Below, one piece after another: positions 47,799 to 58,814 of a DNA stretch of 64,000 bases. This stretch comes from Sphagnum compactum (Eukaryota; Bryophyta; Sphagnopsida; Sphagnales). The DNA is taken from NCBI GenBank assembly GCA_965153455.1, contig OZ234502.1, positions 11,315,495 to 11,379,494 of the forward strand, written 5' to 3'. A program made the translations under genes and the position numbers. The notes beneath the pieces were generated by a model. It did no database searches. It was not told the DNA's origin and was given only the letters and a program-made list of their open reading frames with translations. Numbering within the stretch: position 1 is the stretch's first letter; the number at the start of each line of letters is the position of its first letter.

Positions 47799-49162
47799 TC
47801 AACTAATAACATTATTTACAATGGAGAATGGGGGAAGAAATTTTGAAATGGTTGCATGTACATAAAAGTTTAAAAAAGTAGAATGAAAATAAAACTCACC
47901 ACAATGTTCGTAACTTTTGTGGAACATCATTAATAATGAAACATGATTTTTTCCATTTAGGTTCTTTTTTAGAAGCTTTGTTTTCAAAGGAGTTAGCCAT
48001 TCCACCAAATCATCGCATGTTTCACAACTTGTAATGATCCATGCAACCAACACTCTGGTGTGATGTGCATCAAACACCATCAATGTGAACAAATGAAATT
48101 TCACATCATTAGTGCCGAAGGTGGCATACATTGAGATTGCCCTATTATCATCTAATGAAACCACGGCTTGTAATTGAAATGGGGTTTGCATCCCTATTGT
48201 GAATGGGACATGAATCCCATTATCCTCACTTGCATCTTGAAAATAAAACACATCATTTGGATGACTAAATGCCCATGTGTGAAGGGAAATGGTCAGATTT
48301 TTATGTAAACGCCAACTCCTTTTGTGTTTGCGATCCAAATAAACAATGTCTTGTTGTCTAATGAAATCATCCCTTGTTATCGCTTCTCCTACATTAATTC
48401 TAGCCCACCATTTTGCCTTATGCTTGTCATATATTCTTTTGACGGTGTAGCCTAAACACAATTGAATCCAAATGTGGTTTTTGAGGGCTTGTGACATTCA
48501 TGGGGCAGAAAAAGATGGTCATGCAACGGAATCAAGGTCATGTTTTCCATGCACAAGTTCACCATTGGCTTGAATATGAGGTCAATGGTAAAAGATTATC
48601 TCCACCACTTCGGGTCATGTGTATAGTCGCCTAATCGATAATTGAGCTAAATAACCATGTTTAATGGATCAATGGTGGTTTGGGTTTCCACGATTATCTT
48701 CTAATCCATACCCACATGCATACCTACAAAATGTGTAATCAATTTAGGACCTAAAGTTTGGTGCAATATGAGATTAAAAAACAAATTCCATATAACAAAA
48801 GTGAACAATAGAACATCATACCAAATATGGCCGACGTGATTTTGGATTCTTGGCATTTTTACATTTTCTTGTGAGGGTACCCACTTATAAATGTTCCACT
48901 CCATTGAGGAGTTTTCATGGCTTCATTCACCATTTAGAAATTTCGAAACTCGTGCATATGGGATGTATGCACACTTAAACTTGATTATATGTGCCCTTCC
49001 ATGTTGAACATCCTTTTTCCACACCAAGGCCATGTTGTGAAAGGGTGACTTCCTTGGGTTTTGAATTCCAATAGATTGAGATTTTGAAGCACGACCCATG
49101 TTTGAAACTATGCATTGAGCTGATTGTACAAAATAAGACGGTAAATTGATGTTAATGTCCAA
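47799..49162 (-). pseudogene. Decayed MULE-type transposase
   Basis: The 232-codon frame 48497-47799 contains ATFGTNDVKFHLFTLMVFDA then VLVAWIITS, the signature around the first catalytic Asp of Mutator-like DDE transposases. The expected Asp before ATFGTN is Tyr here (residue 124). After a frameshift near 47950 another frame reads CFIINDVPQKL, corresponding to the second catalytic block, with Asn in the first of two usual Asp positions. Upstream, near 48601-48640, a different frame encodes RLGDYTHDPKWWR, and the 79-codon frame 49162-48923 may be the N-terminus. At least three frame changes and substituted catalytic positions make it inactive. Terminal inverted repeats were not identified. 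Confidence 0.75.
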
Positions 49163-49443
49163 AACTTTATACTTGCAATATGTTGAATTACATGTTAATT
49201 GTCATATTCAATATTGATGCAAATGCACATATTCTAAGTACTTGATTTGTATCCCTCATTTAAACCCTATAAATAATACCTTAAATGCTAAGTATGGAAA
49301 ACATAAGATATGGTCTATGGCTATAATTTAAATTTTAAATTGCAATATTCACAAGTCTACTTTAAATCCATATTATCTATGGATAATCTAAATAAACTAC
49401 CCACATTATAGTTAACAAACTGCACAATTTATGGAAAAAAAAA

Positions 49444-49960
49444 ATGCAATACCTACATGACAATTTAATGATGCATAATGTATGTGGGGTAAAATGCAAT
49501 ACTCACATTATGACCTTAATCCACACTATATGTGGGAGCCCTAAATGCAATACCTACATGACAATTTTAAAATGCACATTTATATGTGGGGGCAATGTGC
49601 AATACCCACATTATGACCCTAATCCACATTATATGTGGGAGCCTCAAATGCAATACTTGCATGACAATTCAAAGATGCACATTTGTATGTGGGGGCAAAG
49701 TGCAATACCCACATTATGACCCTAATCCACACTATATGTGGGAGCCCTAAATGTAATACCTGCATGACAATTTAAAAATGCACACTTGTATGTGGGGGCA
49801 AAGTGCAATACCCACATTATGAGCTTAATCCACACTATATATGAAAGAGGGAAATGCAATATTTGCATAACAATATAAAGATGCACATTGTATGTGGGTT
49901 GGCAAAATACAATAATAACATTATGACCTTAAATCCACACTACCTATGGGAGGCCAAAAT
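49444..49960. repeat. ~102-bp tandem array, about five units
   Basis: Each unit contains AATGCAATACCTACATGACA, TATGTGGGGGCAAA and CCCACATTATGACC, with starts near 49450, 49550, 49650, 49755 and 49855. A unit of 102 bp is 34 codons, which explains the open frame at 49444-49719. The last unit is degenerate. Confidence 0.9.
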
Positions 49961-50039
49961 GCTAAATCCATATATTAAACATGGAACATTCTTAGTGGAA
50001 TTTTATGACCATATTAAAACCATCCAAGGAATTTGATTT

Positions 50040-51035
50040 CCTTAAATTAGGAACAAAAAAATATTAAAAAAAATGATTAAGAAAAAATATCATATCACTG
50101 ATGTTAAAGGATGATATCACATTCAAAGAAATTGTATCTTGATTTGAAAACACAACCTAAATAAATCAACACACATTACATTAAACCTTAAACTTAAAAC
50201 CTTAAATAAACCTAATGGTAAATGCTCTCAACCTAATGATTATACAAACAAAATTACAAATAGAATACAAAAAACATTTATAACAACTATTTTTTGAATT
50301 TTAAAGTTAATCAATTAAAAATTATAATGAATGGAAGCATTAGCTTAGAATTTAAAACTAATTACCCCAATATATTTATATATAAACCTAAAAAATTTTA
50401 ATGGTAATTGTCATAAAAATTAACAATTATATAAACATACAATGCCATACAAAATAATCTTCTAGGAGTGAGTGATGAATTAAAATTGAAACACAATGAA
50501 AAGAAAAAAAATAAATGAATGAAATAAGAGTTTATTCTTTTACCTTTAGTGTGGTCACTTCAACTTGAGGGCCCAACTTGAAACTTTCTTCATTCACCTT
50601 CAAAAGAGATAACATCACTCTTGTTGCAAGTATTTGTATTTGAAGATTTGGCCAAATTTTCCCCCCAAAATCCAACCTAGGATTGATTTTGATTAGTATT
50701 AAAAATTGTGCAAATATTCATAAATGTTTGATGTTTATTAAACCCTAAATTTATCAAAGCTATTCCTTAAATAAATTAAGTACATTTTGCATTAAATGGT
50801 CCAAAGTGGAGGTAGAGGACTATCGCCAAAAAAATTCTAAAAAATTGCAATACCCACATCTTACATTATAATTTTTGCAATCAAAGTCCACAATCTGCAA
50901 GTGCATAGGTAGGTATGATGATGTGTGGGTAGGTACATTTTGTTAATAAGTAGATGTTTTGTAAATAATTAAAGTGACAATACTGAAAAATATATCTAAT
51001 TTTTTAGTTAATTTCTGGAGTAGGAATTAGGTAGA
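50040..51035. other. No recognisable gene; AT-rich
   Basis: Very AT-rich DNA without open frames of note. Confidence 0.5.
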
Positions 51036-51039
51036 AGTT

Positions 51040-51735
51040 TAACCAATAAGATATATAAATTTTGCCAAAAAATAGAAATTTAGCCAAAATATATAAATTT
51101 AACCAAGAAAAAATATAGGTTTCGTTAAGAGAAATAAGTTTAACTAAGAAGATACATAGGTTTTGCCAAGGGACATAAGTTTAGCTAAGAAATATAAGTT
51201 TAGCCAAGAGAAATAAAATTAACCAAGAAGAAATGTAGGTTTTGCCAAAAGAGAGAAGTTTAGCCAACAAGATATATAAGTTTAGCCAAGAGATAGAAAT
51301 TTAGCTAGTAAAATATAAGTTTAACCAAGAAGAAATATAGGTTTAGCCAAGAGATAAAATTTTAGCCAATAAGAAATATAAGTTTAGCCAAGAAATAGAA
51401 GTTATCCAGTAAAATATAAAAGTTTAGCCAAGAGATAAAATTTTAGCCAAAAAAATAAGTTTAATCAAGAAGAAATATATGTTTAGCCAAGAGATAGAAA
51501 TTTAGTCAACAAGAAATATAGGTTTAGCTAAAAAATAGAAGTTAACCAGCAAGATATAGGTTTAGCCAAGAGATAGAAATTTAGTCAACAAGAAATATAG
51601 GTTTAGCTAAAAAATGGAAGTTAACCAGCAAGATATAGGTTTAGCCAAGAGATAGAAATTTAGTCAAGAAGAACTATAAGTTTAGCCAAGAAAAAATATA
51701 GATTTAGCCAAGAGGAGATAAGAGTTTTGTCGAGG
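51040..51735. repeat. Minisatellite of TTTAGCCAAGA-type units
   Basis: The words GTTTAGCCAAGA, AATTTAGCCAA and AGAAATATAGG recur about every 20-24 bp across 700 bp. Within it a block of about 82 bp, beginning AGATAGAAATTTAGTCAAC, is repeated almost exactly at about 51491 and 51573, showing recent larger-unit duplication. Confidence 0.85.
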
Positions 51736-51739
51736 TAAA

Positions 51740-54700
51740 TAAAGGATCAATTGTTAGTTCGTAGGCAGGGCTGAGATTTAGGTCAATAGAGTAGCTAGGA
51801 GGGTGGGTAGTATGGAGGTCAGGGTTGGGAAAAATTGGCAATGAAATAAAACATGATCAAAGGTCAGCAGCCAAAAAAGATTGACTGTGGTAGAATGTTG
51901 GTTAACGTAAGGTAAAGAGGTGAGTGAAAAAGAGGCGAATCATCCAGCCCATCCTATGGGAACAGCCAACTGGTGCAGTCATGGGGGCTGGTTTACGCTG
52001 GCCACCTGTGTGTGGGTGTCATGAACAACAGCCTGTTGTGTGAAAAAAGACCACATTATGTTGTAGTGAGAGTAGAAGAGGACTGAAACCAGGACAACCA
52101 TCTGAACAGTCCATGTACTCCCAGTTCAGTCCACAACTGGTCACCACAATGGTGTCCTTTAGATGCCTGAACCCATCTATTTCCTATCTCCCTTCAATAT
52201 GACTCAAACCTATCTATCATCTATTTCTTTTGGTGGCATGTAAATTTCACCATCTTTTATTCTTCCATTTTGCTTATTAGTAGAAAGTTGGGTTTTTCCA
52301 CTTATTTTCCATTGTTATTTGTGGTAGATTTTCCAGCCTACAACATCCTTTTGGGAAATAGGGGTCAATGCATGACAAACTCTCTCTAAATCTGGGGCCC
52401 CATGCCTAAAGTAGAGCTGGGCCTGTATTCAAGTTTCTGGCTGGTAGTACTCATGTTTGCCTTTATCAAGTGGTCCTATGACCTGTCCATTAAAACCTGT
52501 TCAGCTTGATGGTAGCTAAAAACCTCTGAAAATCAGAAATTATGTGACCAGCCACCCACCAGTACACCATCCATTGGACAGGGGATTATTATTTACTCAG
52601 TAGTGGATGAACCACAAGTTGTGGATTAACCCCAACTGAGTTACTGAGATTCCACCTTGGTAACCTATCCTGTACAAGACTACCTACTTCACCCTTCCCC
52701 TGCCTAGGTACCTACCTATGTAAGTTGGTCCTATATGTAAGTAGGTAAGTCATTTGGTGGCAACACGGTAGGTAGATGCAGGTGGATGACCTTAATACAT
52801 AGCTAATCACCATGGTTTTTCCATTCCATAGGAATACAACAAAGAAATGTGTCTTGTCCATACACCATCCATCCTGCATGGTGTGCTGGTGGATGTTGCA
52901 GGTTCACTCTGGCAAAGCTCCAAATCTCCATGTCTTTAACAGTTGAAATTACTAGATCGAACTACCTTTAAAAATGTATAATTTTACAGGAACATTAACA
53001 AACAAGAGAACAATGTTGAAAAATTGTTGATGAAATTTATTGATAGAAATTATTGATAGACCATTTACACTAGCTACCTCCACTCCATTTTTCCTGAACT
53101 CTGTTTTTGAGCACTAAATTCATCTTTTTGCTAGCTTCCAAGCTTTGCAGGGGAAGCTGTCTTCCCTCCTATCTCTTAATGGCTCAGGTGCCTTTAAGTC
53201 CAATGATTTTTGGGCTATATAAGGTGGAGATTAAAGAATCTTCAGCTGTACTGCTTTATAGTTCATCCCTTAAAAGATTCTCACATTGAGGAAGTAAATT
53301 ATGCTAACTTGGGTTCAATTGCAGCATTCTCCAAATCAGACTCAGATCTGAATCATGCACACTTGTGGGCTTTTCTACCTTCTTGTGGTCTTACTCAATT
53401 GTTCTAGTGTGTTCCATGTATTGTGACCCTTGAACTCCAGACTTTCATATGTTCTAAGAACCGATATCTTTTTGATTGCCACGAACTGTGGTTATGGAAG
53501 GTTTTGTATTTAACTGAAAAAAGCCTTGGGTTGCATATAAAAGTTGCAAATGTATTGAAACAAATTTGAACAAACTGTTTGGATAATTTACTTCAGTGGG
53601 TCCTCAAAAATTGCGTCTCCTGAATATTTTGGACTCCTAATTTCTCTGGATTATAAGTGCGAGGAAATTAGGGGTCACATAGTTCTACAAGGCATCATTA
53701 GAGGTGATCAAATGTTTCATTTCACAATTCTCTTTTTCTTCATCGTGGTGAAAGGATCTCTGAGACAAACACCCGCTGAACACAAACATTTGGACTCTAG
53801 AGGAGAAATTGGCATGTGAGAAATCCACTGCAAGCCTGTAAGCCAGCGTTACCAAATATGGATAATTATGGATTTCTAAAATGTTAAAAATACTAAAAAT
53901 ACTGGTTTTTATTTTAAAGGCATTGCAAAAAAAAGTTGAGGAGTTCGTGACTTCTATTTATCAAATAAAAAAACTTTAGATACTCTAAGGTGACACATGA
54001 CGTTTCTAAGAATTGACACATCACATTCTACCAACCAGGTACCTAGTCACAGGCAGGCAATGTAAGATTTCATTTAGGTTTAGGGTTACACCTACTCTGG
54101 AGGGAGTACATGACTTTTAGTAACACTATTAAACAAGCCTTGAAAGTCTCATTGGAAAGAGTTTCTCAGTTGTCACTTAGGGAAGCAAGAAATACATGTG
54201 TGCATGGAGAGTTCCTTATGATTTTATCTTAAGACTTAAGCTTTGCACTTGATCAAATGGTGACACCATATACACATTATTTTCATGGCAGATTGGGGGG
54301 AACGATTAGGGTTGCAATATTCAAGGTAAGCTGCAGATCATGTCAAGGGAACACTCTCATCAATTATTACATGCAAGGCTCATGGATCAATCTCTCTGTG
54401 CAATTGTAATTAAGAGATCATGAAATAGTTCCAACTTGAGCTTCTAGAACCATCTGCATGATCAGTGTTCCTAGCTCTGGATGAGAAGAGTAGACACTTG
54501 ATATCGGGTGAGTAAGATTATTATCTAGCACCTGTTAGATTCTAGACATAGCAAACTGCAACCCATTAGATCTCCAGTACTATTTGTGGAAAAAGAAGTT
54601 GGTCGACACTCTGATGGACATGAAAAATATTATTCTGCAAGTGGTTTCCTGAACTGTGGGATATAATCTGATATTTAGGAGATTTGAAGCATCCTTAGCT

Positions 54701-54850
54701 AATTATCCAACATGAACTTGTGCTATTTAACTGCAATTTCCCAATCTGTTTGGCTTAAGATGGATACTTACATGGTGAACCATCAAACAACATAGTGTCC
54801 ATGTGTCCAGCTGCTGCACCTATGCAAGGGAAAAAAAAACACATATGCAA
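51740..54850. other. No recognised gene; moderate complexity
   Basis: Composition is less AT-biased than elsewhere. Short frames at 53107-53289 and 53210-53407 overlap each other and have no domain. GTAGGTA/TACCTAC words cluster near 52680-52790. Confidence 0.4.
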
Positions 54851-55126
54851 CTTTGCAAACATAATATTGATCTGAAGTTCAAAGTGGGAAGCACATGAGA
54901 TTACAGGACACAACTAGACCTGTAAGAATACTTGAAAAGAGAAACAGGCGTGAATATGCGAAGAGGTCCTTCAGAATCGACCAATGTCTGTGTCAAAACC
55001 AGAACCCAAGACAGATCTGTGTCAAAACGATTGCATCCAAATATTGTAATGCATCCTATGATCATCATGCACAGCAGTTTGACCTTGCGGTTGATAGGAA
55101 GCGGAGGGGATCAATGCACTCTACTC

Positions 55127-55128
55127 AC
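55127..55128 (-). other. Splice donor after PAH-f stop
   Basis: On the minus strand TTTCCAAG is followed by GTGAGTAG, the strongest donor of the family, 30 nt beyond the TGA. Confidence 0.6.
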
Positions 55129-55158
55129 CTTGGAAATCTCAGTTACTAAAGCAGATGA

Positions 55159-55746
55159 TCAGATCTGTAGGAAATAACGGAACTCGTGCAAAAGGTCTTG
55201 GTGTTTAGTCTGGAAAATATTATCAGCAACCGCGTGTAGCACCTCCTCTCGGGTCTTCTCACCCGTCCTGTGCATATGGACGATCTCGAGGAACGTTTCG
55301 TATAGGTGCTCGAGGTTCTCGTCGACTAAACGGGTTTTGATTCTGCCCAGCACGTCAGTGGCTTGATCCAACAAGTGGACGTAGTCAACAGGCTCACGGC
55401 GGCTCACGCTCTCGGCCTTCTCCGATCTGCGCTTTGCCAACACTTCCTCGCGCAGTCTGCACCCGTAATCCTGCGGGAGGAAGTTGGCGAATCGCAGAAG
55501 GAGCAACCATTGGCCGTCAAGGAGCTCCTTCACGCGCTCCACCCACTCGGCAGTGTCGATACGCTTCTCCTGGAACTCAGTAGCGGCCCCAAGGAAGTGC
55601 AGGTAAGTGTCGATCGTCCCCACGTCCGCGGTGAACTCTTGCTCCACGGCTTCCATGTAGGTGTCTACATGTTTCTTATACTGCTCCGCGCTCCAGCTGC
55701 TCATGGCCGAGTCGGGCGGGCATGGAAGGATAAGCTCATGAGCCAT
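55159..55746 (-). CDS. PAH-f: type I two-PAH protein, 195 aa
   Basis: The intact frame carries two PAH domains. The first, residues about 21-95, contains YMEAVEQEF, TYLHFLGAATEFQEKRIDTA, WVERVKELLDGQW and LRFANFLPQDYG. It is very close to the SIN3 PAH1 pattern, notably the RIDT...RVKEL...F-x-x-FLP-x-x-Y core. The second, residues about 124-195, contains VLGRIKTRLVDENLEHLYET, RTGEKTREEVLHAV and TKHQDLLHEFRYFLQI. A charged linker separates them. PAH domains bind transcription-factor helices; no HDAC-binding region follows. The ATG at 55746 fits the ATGGCTNATNAG start of PAH-b and PAH-d. Coding DNA is GC- and CpG-rich. It appears functional, possibly as a competitor or adaptor of SIN3, which is inference. 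Confidence 0.88.
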   Translation of the reverse strand: MAHELILPCPPDSAMSSWSAEQYKKHVDTYMEAVEQEFTADVGTIDTYLHFLGAATEFQEKRIDTAEWVERVKELLDGQWLLLLRFANFLPQDYGCRLREEVLAKRRSEKAESVSRREPVDYVHLLDQATDVLGRIKTRLVDENLEHLYETFLEIVHMHRTGEKTREEVLHAVADNIFQTKHQDLLHEFRYFLQI

Positions 55747-56400
55747 GCCCGCTCTTGAATGTTGTTGTTGTTGTGGCGGCGGTGGTGGTGGATCGAAGCT
55801 CTGGAATCACGAGCGTGCAAAACAAAACAAAATTTATTCTACTGCAAACGCAGGTCTAGAGCACGCTCTAGCTGTGTTTGCTTGCAACTGCAAGCTAGCT
55901 AGATACTTGAAACTAAACTCATACGCAAAGATGAAGAAACTGATAACGCAGGTCTGCAGCTCGACTTACTCTTTATTGCTTGCTTAATCCAACAACTGTG
56001 AACTAGTTGTGTGAACAACCGTTGCATGCATAAAGTTGAAGAAAAAAATACAATGCGCGTCTTAAGCTCTACCTCTGCTTGCATCCAACTGTAGAGCTCT
56101 TGCATCAGCTTGCTTCCAGGTCTGGCTCCACTTGCATCAACTGTAAGCTAGCTGCTTAGAGAGAGACACTCATTCGCAAAGATGAAGAAGACGATATGTG
56201 GAATGAATGTGAAGAGGGGGATTTTTCATGCGCAAAAATGAGGAAGAAGATGCCAACTGGAATGGATGTGAAGACGCTCGTTCACACTTTGCCGTTACCG
56301 TCGTAGGGGCGTCTGCAACACGCTAAAACTGTTGGCAAGCCGCACCATGTACCGGGGCCGTGCATGATAGAAACAGACCTAAATTTTCAGGTCCAGGTTG
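55747..56400 (-). promoter_or_regulatory. Type I PAH leader upstream of PAH-f, four repeat units
   Basis: On the minus strand, words like TTCTTCATCTTTGCGTATGAG occur near 55937, 56042, 56190 and 56250, with AGCTAGAGC- or AGAGCTTAAG-like words between them. The distal part matches the PAH-b leader (CTATCATGCA, GCGTGTTGCAGA). Just before the ATG lie GTGATTCCAG, acceptor-like, and a stretch of CAC, CGC and CAA triplets. The number of units differs between members (two in PAH-d, three in PAH-b, four here). Confidence 0.6.
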
Positions 56401-56479
56401 GTTGTCAAGTAAGGACCAGGTTTTAAAAGGTGACAGCGGCCATTACCCCTAAAGGGAAGGACTTAAGGTTCGGTTTCTA

Positions 56480-56830
56480 TCAGTGTTGATCGGTTCTGTG
56501 ATTTTTTAAAACCCTTAGCTTCTGGAATATTTTTAAATTTTAGAACTCAAAAAACCTCCAATTGCAGTTATTTGATATTTTCATAATCAAGAAAACATCT
56601 AGTTCTGGTTCTTTTAATATTTTCAGAATTGAAAAAACCTCTGGTTTTAGAAAATTTCAAGGAACTGACATTTCTCATGAATGAACCAAAGGTTTAAGGT
56701 ATGTTCTTTGACCCAGTTCTTTGATTTTTCAGAATCTGTTCCAACGTGAAAACCAATTCTATGATTTTTTTTAAACCTCCAATCAATGGTCAAAACCAGG
56801 TCTTTGATTTTTGAGAAATGTCAGTCCTAC
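56480..56830. mobile_element. Possible third hAT-like MITE upstream of PAH-f
   Basis: It starts CAGTGTTGATCGGTTCTGTG, similar to the ends of the other two MITEs. Inside, words of the type GGTTCT and CTTTGATTTTTCAGAA repeat. The far end reads GAAATGTCAGTCC, a weak inverted match, and I see no target duplication. Confidence 0.35.
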
Positions 56831-56935
56831 ACTTACCTGTTGGTTGCAGGTTCCAAAAAGTGAAAACCCCCAACCGTGGTGTATAAAGCATTAAATTTGT
56901 GCTTCATTCCTGGGCATTTCTGAAGTGCTGGAACC

Positions 56936-57180
56936 TAGGGTCAGTTTTCACATTGGTAAAATGCATTTCCTTTTTCAAAAAGAAATCCATTTTTAATTTG
57001 AAATTATTATTTTTTCACAATCTACTATGATATTGTCATACAAGTAGTGAAAGTATGCAGTGCTTAGACTGCAATAATTATGATGGCTTTCAACACCTCA
57101 ACTTTATACTTTCACAAAAATTTGTTTCACTATTTTGAGGATTATTTAATCACGAAACACCTTAGCTGGGTAAGGTACAA
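56936..57180. repeat. Dispersed repeat, copy 3 of 3
   Basis: Shares CCTAGGGTCAGTTTTCACATT, GCAATAATTATGATGG-like and TTTCACTATTTTGAG words in order with 14899-15150 and 43868-44115, at lower identity. Its position behind the PAH-f leader suggests PAH loci travelled with this flank or that the element inserted repeatedly. Confidence 0.65.
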
Positions 57181-57339
57181 TAATTTGTCTACTATCTTTG
57201 GAATGTTTTACCTTTTTTTTGGTTAGCAGTTGTTGCAGTTTAATTGGAATTTTTTTTTTGGGATAAATCTTACTACTATTGACCTTCTGTCTATGTAGTT
57301 CTATTTTATTCCTGCAGAAGAAAGAAGAAACTTAGTTCA

Positions 57340-58720
57340 AGTTAAAAGACTTTGTGACTCTATGTGCGAAGGTAATTTTGTTCAAAAACAATTTTTAGTG
57401 TGGTACAATATGTCAAGTAGCATCTTCTTGATTTGAAAATCCAACTGGACACATCTACTCATAACTAAATTGTAGTCTTAATGCAATAGAAAGGAAGTGA
57501 CTGGTGAGCGAACATGGCAGATGTGATTAGTTTGAAATTTGGTTTGGGAATTTTCATAGGGGTGTGTGCTAGTGAGTACTGATGCATGCTTCTTTTTTCT
57601 GTCATTATTCTGGCTGTCATGGGAGTAGGTATGTGCTATGAACTGGTAGTGTATATAATTTTAAATATATATCTAGTTATCGAGTGGAGTTGGTGTTTAG
57701 TTGATGATGGTAAAGTTAGTACACGTACAAAAAAGGAGTGGTTCTGTTTATGAGTGTTTGTGAAGTGAATTAAATTGTGTAAATGTGATTTTATAGTCTG
57801 GAAAGGTCTTCAAACATATATAGTTCGACTGCTTGAACTCAGAACAGAAATATAGGGGAAGGTGCCCTGCCAAGGGCCTCTCTTAATTTGAGAGTCCTTA
57901 GTAGCATTGAAGGAAGTAGATCAACAACATAGGCTCGAAAATTAGGGGAGGCTAACTGGAATAGGCCTTCCATGGCATAAAGTACAAAATATTTTTTTCA
58001 CTCAATGGTGAAGGGTTTAAAACCTTTGTGGCTCCATGTGCATTGGTATCTTGTAGAAAACACATCTTTAGGGTCCAGTATGGTAAACTTATGCTTAAAA
58101 GTCACCCTATCTTTGGGCCCTAGTTGGATTGTGTAATCCATGTTCCATTCCCAAAATTGACTAAATTCAAGACACAAAGTGAGTGAAACTAGGTACCATT
58201 TAATGAAACTAGGGAGACCAATTCACAAGATGTGCATGATTCTATTCTAGTTTGACTTGATTTCATGAAGAATATGAGCAGCAATGAAGGCACATGTACA
58301 ACTTGGAAAATATGAAATTGGGGGTGAAGCTCTTGTGAGGGCCAATTTAGGTGGGAAAACCAGTTTGGTCCTCACTTTTTTTTCCAGAGTTCTATTTTCA
58401 GCCTAACTTTCAATTTTGTCCCCATTTTTGGTAAAATTGGGGCCTAATACCCCTGGTAGTTTGGAGAACTTTACAAAAAACTGTAGTATGTCCCAAAATC
58501 TTTTGAACCAGAAAAACCAACTACAGATCTAAGTAGAAGTATATTTTAGGATCTTAATGCATTAGAAAGGTGGTGACTGGAAGCATGGCAGATGGGAATA
58601 GTTTGAAGTAAGTTGGCTTCAGAAATTTCATGTAGGGGTGTGTGCTGGTGAATATTGATACATGTTTTATTTGTCAACGTATTGCACTCGCTATAATGGG
58701 AATGTGGTCTATTTTGTGCA
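57340..58720. repeat. Diverged direct repeat pair, spacing varying from ~0.7 to 1.1 kb
   Basis: Pieces at 57345-57420 and 57475-57650 recur in order at 58020-58090 and 58555-58710. Shared words include CTCCATGTGC or CTCTATGTGC, TTAATGCA(A/T)TAGAAAGG and AGGGGTGTGTGCT. No coding content was recognised. Confidence 0.6.
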
Positions 58721-58771
58721 TTTAATTCAATATATGTTTATTTTTTAGAGCGGTGGTGGTGAACCCCTTGG

Positions 58772-58781
58772 TTTTTTTTTT

Positions 58782-58813
<32 letters not shown>
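58772..58813. repeat. Poly-T tract (42 bp, one C)
   Basis: T22, C, T19. On the minus strand this is a poly-A tract and could mark the tail of an old retroposed sequence; I see no target duplication to confirm it. Confidence 0.9.

Positions 58814-58814
<1 letters not shown>

Noticed and set aside
49444-49719. 91-codon frame with repeated peptide
   Set aside because: The 102-bp tandem unit is 34 codons, so a frame without stops in one unit stays open by chance.
54074-54092. TTTAGG/TTTAGGG words suggesting telomeric repeat
   Set aside because: Only about two units, not an array.
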